From positions 1 to 33,009 of the forward strand of contig CADBEA010000024.1 of the NCBI GenBank assembly GCA_902793635.1: a stretch of DNA of 33,009 nt. The letters run 5' to 3'. The notes beneath the pieces were generated by a model. It ran no database searches and was not told where the DNA came from. It saw nothing but the letters and a program-made list of their open reading frames with translations. How positions within the stretch are numbered: the stretch's first letter is position 1; the number at the start of each line of letters is the position of its first letter. Source of the stretch: an uncultured Erysipelotrichaceae bacterium (lineage in GTDB: Bacteria > Bacillota_I > Bacilli_A > Erysipelotrichales > Erysipelotrichaceae). A program made the translations under genes and the position numbers. Below are positions 7,931-15,148 of this stretch, in pieces.

Positions 7931-8686
7931 TTATAAAGAAATAATCAGTGAAACCGGACAGTGGTCCGATCCGAGGATGTCATTATGAATTCCGGCTTCC
8001 GTAACTTTGTCCATGATTCTTTCCGAAACAAGGAAATAGTCAATGCGCCAGCCGGTGTTTCTTTCCCTTGCCTTGAAGCGGTAGCTCCACCAGGAATACT
8101 TCACTTCTTCCGGGTAAAGAGTACGGAAAGTATCGCAGAATCCGGCAGCCAGCAGCTGGGTCATCTTCTCTCTTTCCTCATCTGAGAAGCCGGCGTTCTT
8201 ATGATTCGTTTCCGGATTTTTAATGTCGATTTCGTTATGGGCGACATTCAGATCACCGGTGTAGATGACCGGTTTGACGGTGTCAAGCTTTCTGAGATGC
8301 GCCTTCAGAAGTTCTTCCCATTCCATGCGGTAAGGCAGACGGGCAAGACCATCCTTGGAATTGGGCACATAAGCGCAGACAAAATAGAAATCCGGGTATT
8401 CGAGGGTGATCACACGTCCTTCTTTTGTCGTGTCGCCTTCAATTTCATACTGCACGGACAGCGGCTCGCTGCGGGTATAGACCAGCGTGCCAGAATAGCC
8501 TTTTCTTTCGGCGCTGTTCATATACATATGATAGCCGGCGAAGCGCATGTCGTCTTCCAGCTGTTCCGGCTGCATCTTTGTTTCCTGCACCGCGAAAATA
8601 TCCGCGTCAGCATTCCGGAAGAAATCCGCAAATCCCTTTTTCATACAGGCCCGCAGCCCGTTCACATTCCATGATACAAGTTTCAT
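7931..8686 (-). CDS. xth: Exodeoxyribonuclease III / AP endonuclease (ExoA)
   Basis: The 251-residue protein has the full EEP-fold exonuclease III signature. It shows SWNVNGLRA (Asn7), AVQETKMQ (catalytic metal ligand Glu35), TGDLNVAHNEID, a WWSYRFKARERNTGWRIDY block and the terminal GSDHCPVSL with the catalytic Asp-His. It repairs abasic sites and 3'-blocked ends in base excision repair. The ATG at 8686 overlaps the last codon and stop of the aminopeptidase gene (ATGA), indicating coupled translation. Length and motifs match B. subtilis ExoA. Confidence 0.96.
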   Translation of the reverse strand: MKLVSWNVNGLRACMKKGFADFFRNADADIFAVQETKMQPEQLEDDMRFAGYHMYMNSAERKGYSGTLVYTRSEPLSVQYEIEGDTTKEGRVITLEYPDFYFVCAYVPNSKDGLARLPYRMEWEELLKAHLRKLDTVKPVIYTGDLNVAHNEIDIKNPETNHKNAGFSDEEREKMTQLLAAGFCDTFRTLYPEEVKYSWWSYRFKARERNTGWRIDYFLVSERIMDKVTEAGIHNDILGSDHCPVSLIISL

Positions 8687-10485
8687 CTTTTCACTTTCCT
8701 GGTCGCCTCACGCAGCCATTTCTTCTCTTCTTTGTTCAGATACGGAGAGAGGATCCGGTATACATTCTGATGGTAATCGTTCAGCCAGCCGATTTCCTCG
8801 TCGTTCAGATACTTCAGATCGACAGCTTCCAGATCATACGGGCAGTAGGTGACATCTTCGAAATACAGGAACTGTCCGTAGAAGTTCTTTTCGCCTTTGG
8901 TTACCAGCAGTTCATTCTCAATGCGGATGCCGAGCTTGTGCGGCATATAAACGCCTGGTTCGTTGGTGACGATCATGCCCGGTTCAAGCCGGACAGCCGG
9001 ACGGGCAGCCGTGCCCATACCCCAGCGGATGCCGTGCGGGCCTTCATGAACACTGAGCACATGTCCGACACCGTGGCCGGTGCCGCACTGATAATCGATA
9101 TTGATATCCCATAACGGACCGCGGGCCAGAATATCCAGGTTATTGCCGCAAGTGCCGTAAAGGAAACGGGCATGACCGAGTGCCATGTGTCCTTTCAGCA
9201 CCTTGGTATACAGCATCTTCTCTTCTTTCGTCAGGCGGCCGAGGGAAATCGTTCTTGTGATATCCGTCGTGCCGTCTTTATATGTTCCGCCCGAGTCCAC
9301 CAGCAGGAAGCCGCGCGGTTCCACTTTGGCATAATTCTCTTCCGTTGCCGAATAATGCATCATCGCGCCATTGGCCTGATAAGCGGAGATGGTCGGGAAA
9401 GACGGCTCGATATAGTCTTTCTGGGCAGCCCGCAGATCATAGAGATAATTCTGGGCGGTCACTTCCGTCATCTTTTTTTCACCGACTGTTTCCTTGACCC
9501 ATTTGATGAAGCGCACCATGGCAATGCCGTCTTTGATGTGGGCATTGCGGATGTTGCGGATCTCCGTCTCATTCTTGACAGCCCTGAACAGCAGTAATGG
9601 TGAAGGTTCATTCAGAATACGGTTGTCTTCCGGAAGTGCGGCATACAGTTCCGTATTCAGACTGCGCAGTGACGCCCAGACGGTTTTGTTGTGCAGAACG
9701 GCAAGATCTTCCGCCAGTGCTTCATAAGCCCGGACGGTAACACCGTTGTCCTGCAGATATTTTTCCGTCCGTTTCGTCAGTTTGGCGGAATCGATATAAT
9801 AGCAGACACCATCCATGGTCACCATTGCGAAAGCATAGGAAACCGGTGTGCAGGCAATGTCATTGCCGCGGATATTCAGCAGCCAGCAGGGATCTTCCAG
9901 TGCGGTCAGGATCAGGACATCAGCACCCTTTTCCTGCATCTTCGCACGGGTGCGGCTGATTTTGTCCGGCACGCTTTCACCGGTATACTTCTGCGCCAGC
10001 GTGTAGATCTTTTCCTGCGGCATGGCCGGACGTTCTTCACCCCACACTTTGCCGGCCAGATCATGATGCACAGCCAGACTGGCATTCTTCTTTTTCAGGA
10101 CTTCCTTCAGATACCGGGAAGAAGCTGCCGAAACGACCCGGCCGTCATAGCCGAGGACACCGTTTTCCGGTGTATTGGCAGCCAGGAAGGACAAAGGATC
10201 CATAACGCCTTCCTGTCCCATGCGCATCAGTTCCACACCGGTTCCCGCCAGTTCCTGTTCGGCCTGGGTGAAATAGCGGCCGTCAGTCCACAGACCGGCG
10301 AAATCCTGCGAAACGATCGTGCATCCCGCTTCACCGGAGAATCCGGAGATGAATGATTTGCACTTAAAATAATCAGCGGTGTATTCTTCGGAAAGATGAT
10401 CGTCCTCATTCGGAATGTAATAGATATCGATTCCTTCCTCTTTCATGTATTGTCTCAATAAAGCGACCCGTTCTTTTGGTGTCAT
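8683..10485 (-). CDS. Xaa-Pro aminopeptidase, long form (M24B)
   Basis: I chose the ATG at 10485 (600 residues) because AGAGGC lies six bases upstream and the preceding in-frame stretch is basic and non-conserved. Two creatinase-like N-terminal domains (about 1-310) precede the M24 pita-bread domain. The metal ligands are visible in DGTTDITRTI, GTGHGVGHVLSVHEG, TNEPGVYMP and GIRIENELLV. This three-domain form resembles eukaryotic XPNPEP1 and removes N-terminal residues preceding proline. It heads a leftward group with xth and is divergent from the P-type ATPase homologue. Confidence 0.94.
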   Translation of the reverse strand: MTPKERVALLRQYMKEEGIDIYYIPNEDDHLSEEYTADYFKCKSFISGFSGEAGCTIVSQDFAGLWTDGRYFTQAEQELAGTGVELMRMGQEGVMDPLSFLAANTPENGVLGYDGRVVSAASSRYLKEVLKKKNASLAVHHDLAGKVWGEERPAMPQEKIYTLAQKYTGESVPDKISRTRAKMQEKGADVLILTALEDPCWLLNIRGNDIACTPVSYAFAMVTMDGVCYYIDSAKLTKRTEKYLQDNGVTVRAYEALAEDLAVLHNKTVWASLRSLNTELYAALPEDNRILNEPSPLLLFRAVKNETEIRNIRNAHIKDGIAMVRFIKWVKETVGEKKMTEVTAQNYLYDLRAAQKDYIEPSFPTISAYQANGAMMHYSATEENYAKVEPRGFLLVDSGGTYKDGTTDITRTISLGRLTKEEKMLYTKVLKGHMALGHARFLYGTCGNNLDILARGPLWDINIDYQCGTGHGVGHVLSVHEGPHGIRWGMGTAARPAVRLEPGMIVTNEPGVYMPHKLGIRIENELLVTKGEKNFYGQFLYFEDVTYCPYDLEAVDLKYLNDEEIGWLNDYHQNVYRILSPYLNKEEKKWLREATRKVKR

Positions 10486-10792
10486 ACTATGCCTCTCTTT
10501 CGACTTCTGTACTCTATCATACCTTTTTTTCTTCCTTCTTGTCTTCTGATGAACCAAAAACACAAACACTGTAAGTTTTTCAGCCGGATATCCCGGTCTC
10601 GCAAATACCCTTCCTGCATGTATAATCAAAGTATGAAGAACACCGTTGTTTCCATTTCTGTCTCACTTCTGACCCGTACCACAGACACGGTTCTGATTTC
10701 ACAGGGATCTGTTTCTGTCTGAAGCAGGTCTTTCTTTTTGCCGGCCGCAAATTTGACGGGAAATGATTTTTCATTAGAATTAATGAGGTATT
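10486..10792. other. Divergent intergenic region between aminopeptidase P and the ATPase homologue
   Basis: No gene is supported in these 307 bp. Rightward, TTGACG (10753-10758) and TAGAAT (10775-10780) are spaced by 16 bp and would start transcription at about 10787, inside the GAGGT ribosome site of the ATPase gene, which is awkward. A perfect TATAAT at 10621-10626 lacks a -35 partner. A weak TTTGC/GCAAA inverted repeat brackets CGGCC near 10736-10750. Confidence 0.4.
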
Positions 10793-12913
10793 ATGGCTAT
10801 CACACAGAAAACATTTTCGGTTTCCGACATTTCCATTCAGGTCAGTGCCGATTCCATTGAAAGAAAGGTTCGATCGCTGAGCGGTGTCAGAACAGCATCC
10901 ATCAGTATTGAAAACCATACCCTTTCCGTGGAATTCGACGATGAGCTGATCAGTCCGAACCGTATCATACAGGCTGTCCGGGAAGCCGGCTACCAGGCTT
11001 ATCTGAAAGAAGAGACGGAAGAGACATCCGTCCCGGCTGACCGTCATGTTTTTTCCCTGCCGTTAGTTCTCTGCGGCCTGCTTGGCGTTATCGTCATCAT
11101 CTGCCGGTGGCTTCCTTTCGGCCTCTGGATCGCTCCCTGTTTCAGTCTGGCAGCGTTCTTTCTGGCCCGCGGCATTTTCCCGGATGCCGTGCGGGAATTG
11201 AAAAACCCCAAAAACATAAACATATTCTTCGCTGTCCTGATGGCCTGTCTGACCTTTGTCTTTGGCATTGTCCTGCTGATAAGGAAAGATGTCCGTGCCA
11301 TATTGTTTTTCGCGGACAATTCCTGCGCTCTTTTCTATGCCATGCTGATCAGGGATTGGCTGCGGTTCCGCCGCAACGCCTATATCCAGCCGCATCACAC
11401 ACCGCTGCCGCGGACGGCTGCCGTTTATAAAGATCATCATGAAACCATGGAAGCTGTCAGCGACCTGAAAGTCGATCAGATCATCGTCATCCGTCCCGGT
11501 GAGATCGTTCCGGCGGACGGCCGGGTGTACAAAGGCTTCGCGGTCATGGATGAGTCAGCTCTGACCGGCTGGGAGAAACCGGTCGAAAAGACAAAAGGAT
11601 CCTATGTATATGCGAACTCAAAATGTCTGAAAGGATCCATTGCCCTGAAAGCCGAGAGGGTCGGCAACACGACAGCGATGATGAAGCTTGCGGAAATGGC
11701 TGAAAAAACAGCTTCCGACGGATCCTTCCGTTCACCTTTCAAGAGTTTTACCGCCAACCTGTTCCTGTATACATTGCTGGCGGTTCTCCTGTCCGGCCTT
11801 GGCTGGTTTACCCTGCGTCATGATCCTGTCTTCGCTTTCGCGGCTGCCATGTCAGTTCTGGCCTGTGCTGCACTGCCGGCGCTCTCCCTGACTTCCGCCA
11901 ACGCGGTCATGCATTCCGCCCGCGGTGCGGCTGCTGAACATATTCTGTTCCGCACGGTGGATGCTTTGGAAATGACCGGGCAGGTGGATCTTGCTGTGAT
12001 GGAACAGAATCATTCCATCACTGACAACCAGCTGACCGTAACCGACTTTATTCCCGCTTCCGATTTATCGGAAAGCGAGTTCGAATATATCGTCTATGCT
12101 TTGGAAAGCCGTTCTGATCAGCCGTTCGCAAGAGCGGTTATCCGCTATCTGAAAACCCGCCGGATCGCCGGCATCGACAAACAGGAGTTTGCCCGGCTCA
12201 GTTCCCGCGGCCGGCAGGCAATTCAGTCCATGAGCCGCTATTCCGCCGGTTTCATGGATGAGATCCTCAGCCGCGGTATCGACACTGATGCCTGGGATCC
12301 GCTGATCAGCCGGCTGCGCCAGGAAGGCAAACGGGTTCTGCTGTTTACCGAAGACGAACGGATCATCGGCGTCATCGCAGCGATCAGGCCGATCCTGCCT
12401 GGTGTACCTGAGGCTGTCGGCGAACTGCAGAAAATGGGTATCGACATCTGTCTGCTGAGTGACGGCAGTATTGATGAGTCTCTGCTGCTGCAGAATGAAC
12501 TGCAGCTGGAAAATGTCATCCACCAGCCGGCCCGCTATGAAATTGAACGTCTTCTGCAGAATGCCTCGGAAGCCAATAAAGTCAGTGCGTATCTGTCCGG
12601 TGACCCGCATCACATCAATGCCGTGCCGGCCGACGTGTCTGTCATTATCGGTTCCGGTGCGGAAACTTCCTATGAGAATGTCGGTCTGCAGCTGACAAGA
12701 AAACGGCTCTCGGATTTCATCAAAGCCATCCGTATTTCCCGTGATCTCAACAGCCGTATCCAGTATGCCGAACTGGCCGTAATCATTTATCACGCCGCCG
12801 CGGTTTCTCTCTTCGGCTTTATCCTGCCGCAGTTTATTCCTTATCAGATGCCGCTTCTGATTCCGCTGACCTGCTCGGCTGCAGCTGTCTTTGCGGCATC
12901 CCGTTTCCATTGA
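10793..12913 (+). CDS. P1B-type metal ATPase homologue with all catalytic motifs lost (pseudoenzyme)
   Basis: The 706-residue frame has the complete CopA/ZntA layout: an HMA-like domain (1-72), membrane segments at about 88-180, an actuator domain, two further helices, P and N domains and a terminal helix pair. The motifs are gone. The HMA loop has no CxxC. The actuator TGE is TGW (258-260). The ion-site CPC is replaced by CAALP (358-362). The phosphorylation DKTGT is replaced by MEQNHS (403-408). SEHP reads SDQP (441-444), TGD reads SDG and GDGxND is SGDPHHIN (602-609). Flanking family residues (DESALTG, ADVSVIIGSG) remain and no frameshift is seen. It probably does not hydrolyse ATP; a structural or sensory role is an inference. 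RBS GAGGT precedes the ATG. Confidence 0.85.
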   Translation: MAITQKTFSVSDISIQVSADSIERKVRSLSGVRTASISIENHTLSVEFDDELISPNRIIQAVREAGYQAYLKEETEETSVPADRHVFSLPLVLCGLLGVIVIICRWLPFGLWIAPCFSLAAFFLARGIFPDAVRELKNPKNINIFFAVLMACLTFVFGIVLLIRKDVRAILFFADNSCALFYAMLIRDWLRFRRNAYIQPHHTPLPRTAAVYKDHHETMEAVSDLKVDQIIVIRPGEIVPADGRVYKGFAVMDESALTGWEKPVEKTKGSYVYANSKCLKGSIALKAERVGNTTAMMKLAEMAEKTASDGSFRSPFKSFTANLFLYTLLAVLLSGLGWFTLRHDPVFAFAAAMSVLACAALPALSLTSANAVMHSARGAAAEHILFRTVDALEMTGQVDLAVMEQNHSITDNQLTVTDFIPASDLSESEFEYIVYALESRSDQPFARAVIRYLKTRRIAGIDKQEFARLSSRGRQAIQSMSRYSAGFMDEILSRGIDTDAWDPLISRLRQEGKRVLLFTEDERIIGVIAAIRPILPGVPEAVGELQKMGIDICLLSDGSIDESLLLQNELQLENVIHQPARYEIERLLQNASEANKVSAYLSGDPHHINAVPADVSVIIGSGAETSYENVGLQLTRKRLSDFIKAIRISRDLNSRIQYAELAVIIYHAAAVSLFGFILPQFIPYQMPLLIPLTCSAAAVFAASRFH

Positions 12914-12933
12914 CAATAAGAAATGAGGCAATC

Positions 12934-13752
12934 ATGAAACAGAACCTGCACACCCATACCGTCTACTGTGACGGCAATGACACACCGGAAGAAATGGTGC
13001 TTACTGCCATTGAAAAACACTTTGATATCCTCGGTTTCAGCGGTCATGGCCATGTCGAATATGACGACTATGCCATGAGTCTTACCGATACAGTGAATTA
13101 CATCCGTGACGTTAATATCCTCAAAGAGAAATACAAAGATCAGATCCGCATCTATCTCGGCACGGAAACCGATGTGCTCTTCAGGATCGAAGACAAAACG
13201 CCGTATGACTATATGATCGGCAGTGTGCACTGCATCGAAAAAGACGGCAATGTCTTTCCGGTCGATTATTCGAGAGAGGTCTTTGAAAAATATCTTCAGG
13301 AATGGTACAGCAATGATTTCCTCAGCCTGGCAAAAGATTACTGTTCCTATTACCGCGTTCTGAAAGAATGGCCGGAAATCGATATCATCGGTCATCTCGA
13401 TCTGATCACCAAATACAACGAAGACGAATCCTATATCCGGTTTGACGATCCCGCCTATGTCCGGATCATGACGGACGCCATTGACGCTCTCGGCACGGAC
13501 AGGATCTTCGAAGTCAATACCGGTGCGATTGCCAGAGGCACCCGCCGGACACCTTATCCGGCTTACAACCTGCTGTGCTATCTGAAGGAAAAAGGCGCGC
13601 GGATCATGCTGAACAGTGACTGTCACAACCGGAACGATCTAGACTGCTGTTATCCGCAGGCCCTTGCCATGATCAGAAAAGCCGGGTTCCGCTCAATGAG
13701 TGTCCTGACGGACAGCGGTTTTACGGAAACGGACATTGACCTGTTTGATTAA
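12934..13752 (+). CDS. PHP-domain phosphatase (histidinol-phosphatase-like)
   Basis: I chose the ATG at 12934 because GAGG sits six bases upstream and the protein then begins MKQNLHTHTVYCDG, the PHP motif I (His6, His8). The further PHP ligand motifs are GFSGHGHVEY, an ETDV strand, IGSVHC, IIGHLDLI and LNSDCHNRND. The 272-residue length fits the HisK branch (histidinol-phosphatase). No other his genes are near, so the true phosphoester may be different. It follows the ATPase homologue by 20 bp in the same direction and probably shares its transcript, ending at the strong terminator at 13757-13793. Confidence 0.88.
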   Translation: MKQNLHTHTVYCDGNDTPEEMVLTAIEKHFDILGFSGHGHVEYDDYAMSLTDTVNYIRDVNILKEKYKDQIRIYLGTETDVLFRIEDKTPYDYMIGSVHCIEKDGNVFPVDYSREVFEKYLQEWYSNDFLSLAKDYCSYYRVLKEWPEIDIIGHLDLITKYNEDESYIRFDDPAYVRIMTDAIDALGTDRIFEVNTGAIARGTRRTPYPAYNLLCYLKEKGARIMLNSDCHNRNDLDCCYPQALAMIRKAGFRSMSVLTDSGFTETDIDLFD

Positions 13753-13756
13753 CCCC

Positions 13757-13793
13757 AAAAAAAGATCCCTTTCTTTACAGGGATCTTTTCTTA
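13757..13793. terminator. Strong bidirectional terminator
   Basis: AAGATCCCT (13762-13770) pairs with AGGGATCTT (13779-13787), flanked by a run of A on the left and TTTT on the right. Rightward it ends the PHP gene. Leftward the minus-strand copy is followed by TTTTTTT and would end the predicted RNA transcribed from 14227. Confidence 0.88.
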
Positions 13794-14054
13794 ATTATAG
13801 TTTTTTTTTAAATTTCCGATTTGCTGTTTTCGGTGAAATGTCACTTTCTTTTTTTTCTTCTCATGCGATGCTTTCACCATCGCCATGAAATATTTATTTC
13901 TATGTTTACAGCTTTCGCTGCATGATTTCAATATTCAGTTGTTAACCGAAATTTGCCATTGGTCTGCCCTCATGCAGACTTTCACTTTCTTTTTAGTGAA
14001 GCTTTGTTTTTTCTACGTCCCCCTGGACATTTCTGCATTTATCCAAGTGGACGG

Positions 14055-14084
14055 TTAGTGAATTTCGAGTAAAATCTCCTTCAT
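14055..14084 (-). CDS. Nine-codon mini-ORF 2 (MKEILLEIH)
   Basis: ATG at 14084 follows AGGAGG with an ideal 8-nt spacing and ends at TAA after nine codons. It is homologous at DNA and peptide level to the mini-ORF at 14190 (MKEVLLNYN). Its codons 5-6 contain TTTACTC, which is complementary to GAGTAAA upstream in the same transcript. It may be a leader peptide or a signal; no transporter or receptor is adjacent. Confidence 0.4.
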   Translation of the reverse strand: MKEILLEIH

Positions 14085-14160
14085 GATCAATACCTCCTTT
14101 GTCAGTACTGATTCTTTTTTTACTCAATTTCTTTTTTTACGTCTTCTTTTCAGAAGACTT

Positions 14161-14190
14161 TTAATTGTAATTGAGCAATACCTCTTTCAT
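14161..14190 (-). CDS. Nine-codon mini-ORF 1 (MKEVLLNYN)
   Basis: ATG at 14190 follows AGGAGG with 8-nt spacing, identical to mini-ORF 2. Codons 6-8 include CTCAATT, which pairs with AATTGAG 40 nt downstream to enclose the GAAA-loop hairpin. Just upstream, ATCAAGGAGGTACGG looks like a third copy whose ATG has become ATC. The predicted transcription start is about 37 nt before the ATG. Confidence 0.4.
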   Translation of the reverse strand: MKEVLLNYN

Positions 14191-14233
14191 GATCCGTACC
14201 TCCTTGATGATTGGTACTTCTATCTTCACTTTT

Positions 14234-14262
14234 AATATATCAATGCCATGGCTGAATGACAG
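14234..14262 (-). promoter_or_regulatory. Leftward sigma-A promoter of the mini-ORF/RNA unit
   Basis: CTGTCA at 14262-14257 (four of six consensus positions) and TATATT at 14239-14234 (five of six) are separated by 17 bp on the minus strand. Transcription would begin near 14227. Confidence 0.45.
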
Positions 14263-14287
14263 TCTTTTATTTCAAATTTATTTTGTA

Positions 14288-14293
14288 TATAAT
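14288..14293 (+). promoter_or_regulatory. -10 box of the nudC promoter
   Basis: A perfect TATAAT lies 37 bp before the nudC ATG; the -35 (TTTTAT, 17-bp spacer) is weak. The 30-nt leader holds GGGAG followed by the small hairpin GCCC-GAAT-GGGC, which would have to be looped out to bring GGGAG near the start. Confidence 0.45.
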
Positions 14294-14329
14294 AAATTTG
14301 TTGGGAGCCCGAATGGGCATTTTCTTTAT

Positions 14330-15148
14330 ATGATACAGGATATATACCCTTATAAGCTGCACAATGAATATCTTCCGCGCTCACCCCGCACCGGTGATTA
14401 CCTGTTTGCCTTTGCCGGCTCTCAGGCTGTTGTCAAGACGGATGAGACTTTTTTCCGTTTTGAAGATCTGGCATATTACAGCAGCTATACGTTTCTGTTT
14501 GAAATCAACAGCACCGGATTTTTTCTGATCGATGAACCGGAAGCATCCCACGTCACGATACCCGTCCGCTCGTTGCGCAGCTATCAGCCGCAGTATCTTG
14601 CCTTCGCGGCCGTTACCGCCTGGCAGCTGTACCAGTGGATGAATGACAACCAGTACTGCGGCCGCTGTTCCTATCCGATGATCCGCGACAGAAAAGAACG
14701 GGCCATGCGCTGTGAAAGATGCGGAAACATCGTTTATCCGAAGATCTCACCGGCTGTGATCGTCGCGGTCATCAATGAAAAGAATCAGATTCTCGTGACG
14801 AAGTTCGCACACAGCACTTATAACAACTACGCACTGATTTCCGGTTTTACCGAGATCGGTGAAACAATTGAGGAAACCGTGATCCGGGAAGTCAGAGAGG
14901 AAGCCGGCATCGATGTGGAACATCTTCACTATTACAAATGCCAGCCCTGGTCTTTCTCTTCCACCCTGCTGTTTGGCTTCTTCTGCCGTGTCAAAGGCAA
15001 AGATACCATTACCATGGATGAAAGTGAACTGAAAGTCGCCAGGTGGGCTGGCCGTGATGAAGATATCGACAGTCCCGATACCGTATCACTGACGTCCGAA
15101 ATGATCCGGCTCTACAAGAAAGGTCAGGTAAGTTTTGATGGACTTTAA
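14330..15148 (+). CDS. nudC: NADH pyrophosphatase / NUDIX hydrolase (NudC-like)
   Basis: I used the ATG at 14330 (272 residues) because the longer in-frame extension is non-conserved and crosses the promoter. The protein has an N-terminal NudC-type domain, a zinc ribbon (Cys110, Cys113, Cys128, Cys131) and a full Nudix box, G-x5-E-x7-REVREEAG, beginning at Gly172. The diagnostic CQPWSFSSTLLFGF follows at about 204-217, matching SQPWPFPxS of NADH pyrophosphatases. Such enzymes hydrolyse NAD(H) to NMN(H) and AMP, and some members decap NAD-capped RNA. No good Shine-Dalgarno is visible. The 3' end overlaps the GH13 gene by 11 bp. Confidence 0.88.
   Translation: MIQDIYPYKLHNEYLPRSPRTGDYLFAFAGSQAVVKTDETFFRFEDLAYYSSYTFLFEINSTGFFLIDEPEASHVTIPVRSLRSYQPQYLAFAAVTAWQLYQWMNDNQYCGRCSYPMIRDRKERAMRCERCGNIVYPKISPAVIVAVINEKNQILVTKFAHSTYNNYALISGFTEIGETIEETVIREVREEAGIDVEHLHYYKCQPWSFSSTLLFGFFCRVKGKDTITMDESELKVARWAGRDEDIDSPDTVSLTSEMIRLYKKGQVSFDGL

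Larger units (their letters stand above)
13794..14227 (-). ncRNA. Candidate structured non-coding RNA with A-rich linkers
   Basis: The 577 bp between the PHP gene and nudC holds no ordinary gene. On the minus strand it reads as short perfect stems joined by purine/A-rich linkers. GTCTTCT-GAAA-AGAAGAC (14158-14141) and CAGC-GAAA-GCTG (13920-13909) both carry GNRA loops. Other stems are GCGATG/CATCGC (13883-13865), GTCTGC/GCAGAC (13979-13962), TTCACT/AGTGAA (14000-13981) and a nested CGTCC/GGACG plus TGGA/TCCA stem (14053-14016). CCGA/TCGG lies near 13833-13817. A leftward promoter lies at 14262-14234 and a bidirectional terminator at 13793-13757, giving a transcript of about 470 nt. I do not recognise the RNA class; it is not tmRNA, RNase P or 6S by motif. 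Confidence 0.45.

Noticed and set aside
10633-10722. A 29-codon ORF after a TATAAT upstream of the ATPase homologue
   Set aside because: It has no ribosome site, no -35 box and a low-complexity Ser/Thr/Val product; chance is more likely.
12065-13626. Two long leftward frames opposite the ATPase homologue and the PHP gene
   Set aside because: Both are antisense to recognisable genes, lack conserved motifs and have no ribosome sites.
13794-14227. tmRNA, RNase P RNA or 6S RNA in the gene-free region
   Set aside because: The diagnostic ends and conserved cores of these RNAs (tRNA-like ends of tmRNA, RNase P core motifs, long 6S rod with central bubble) are not present.
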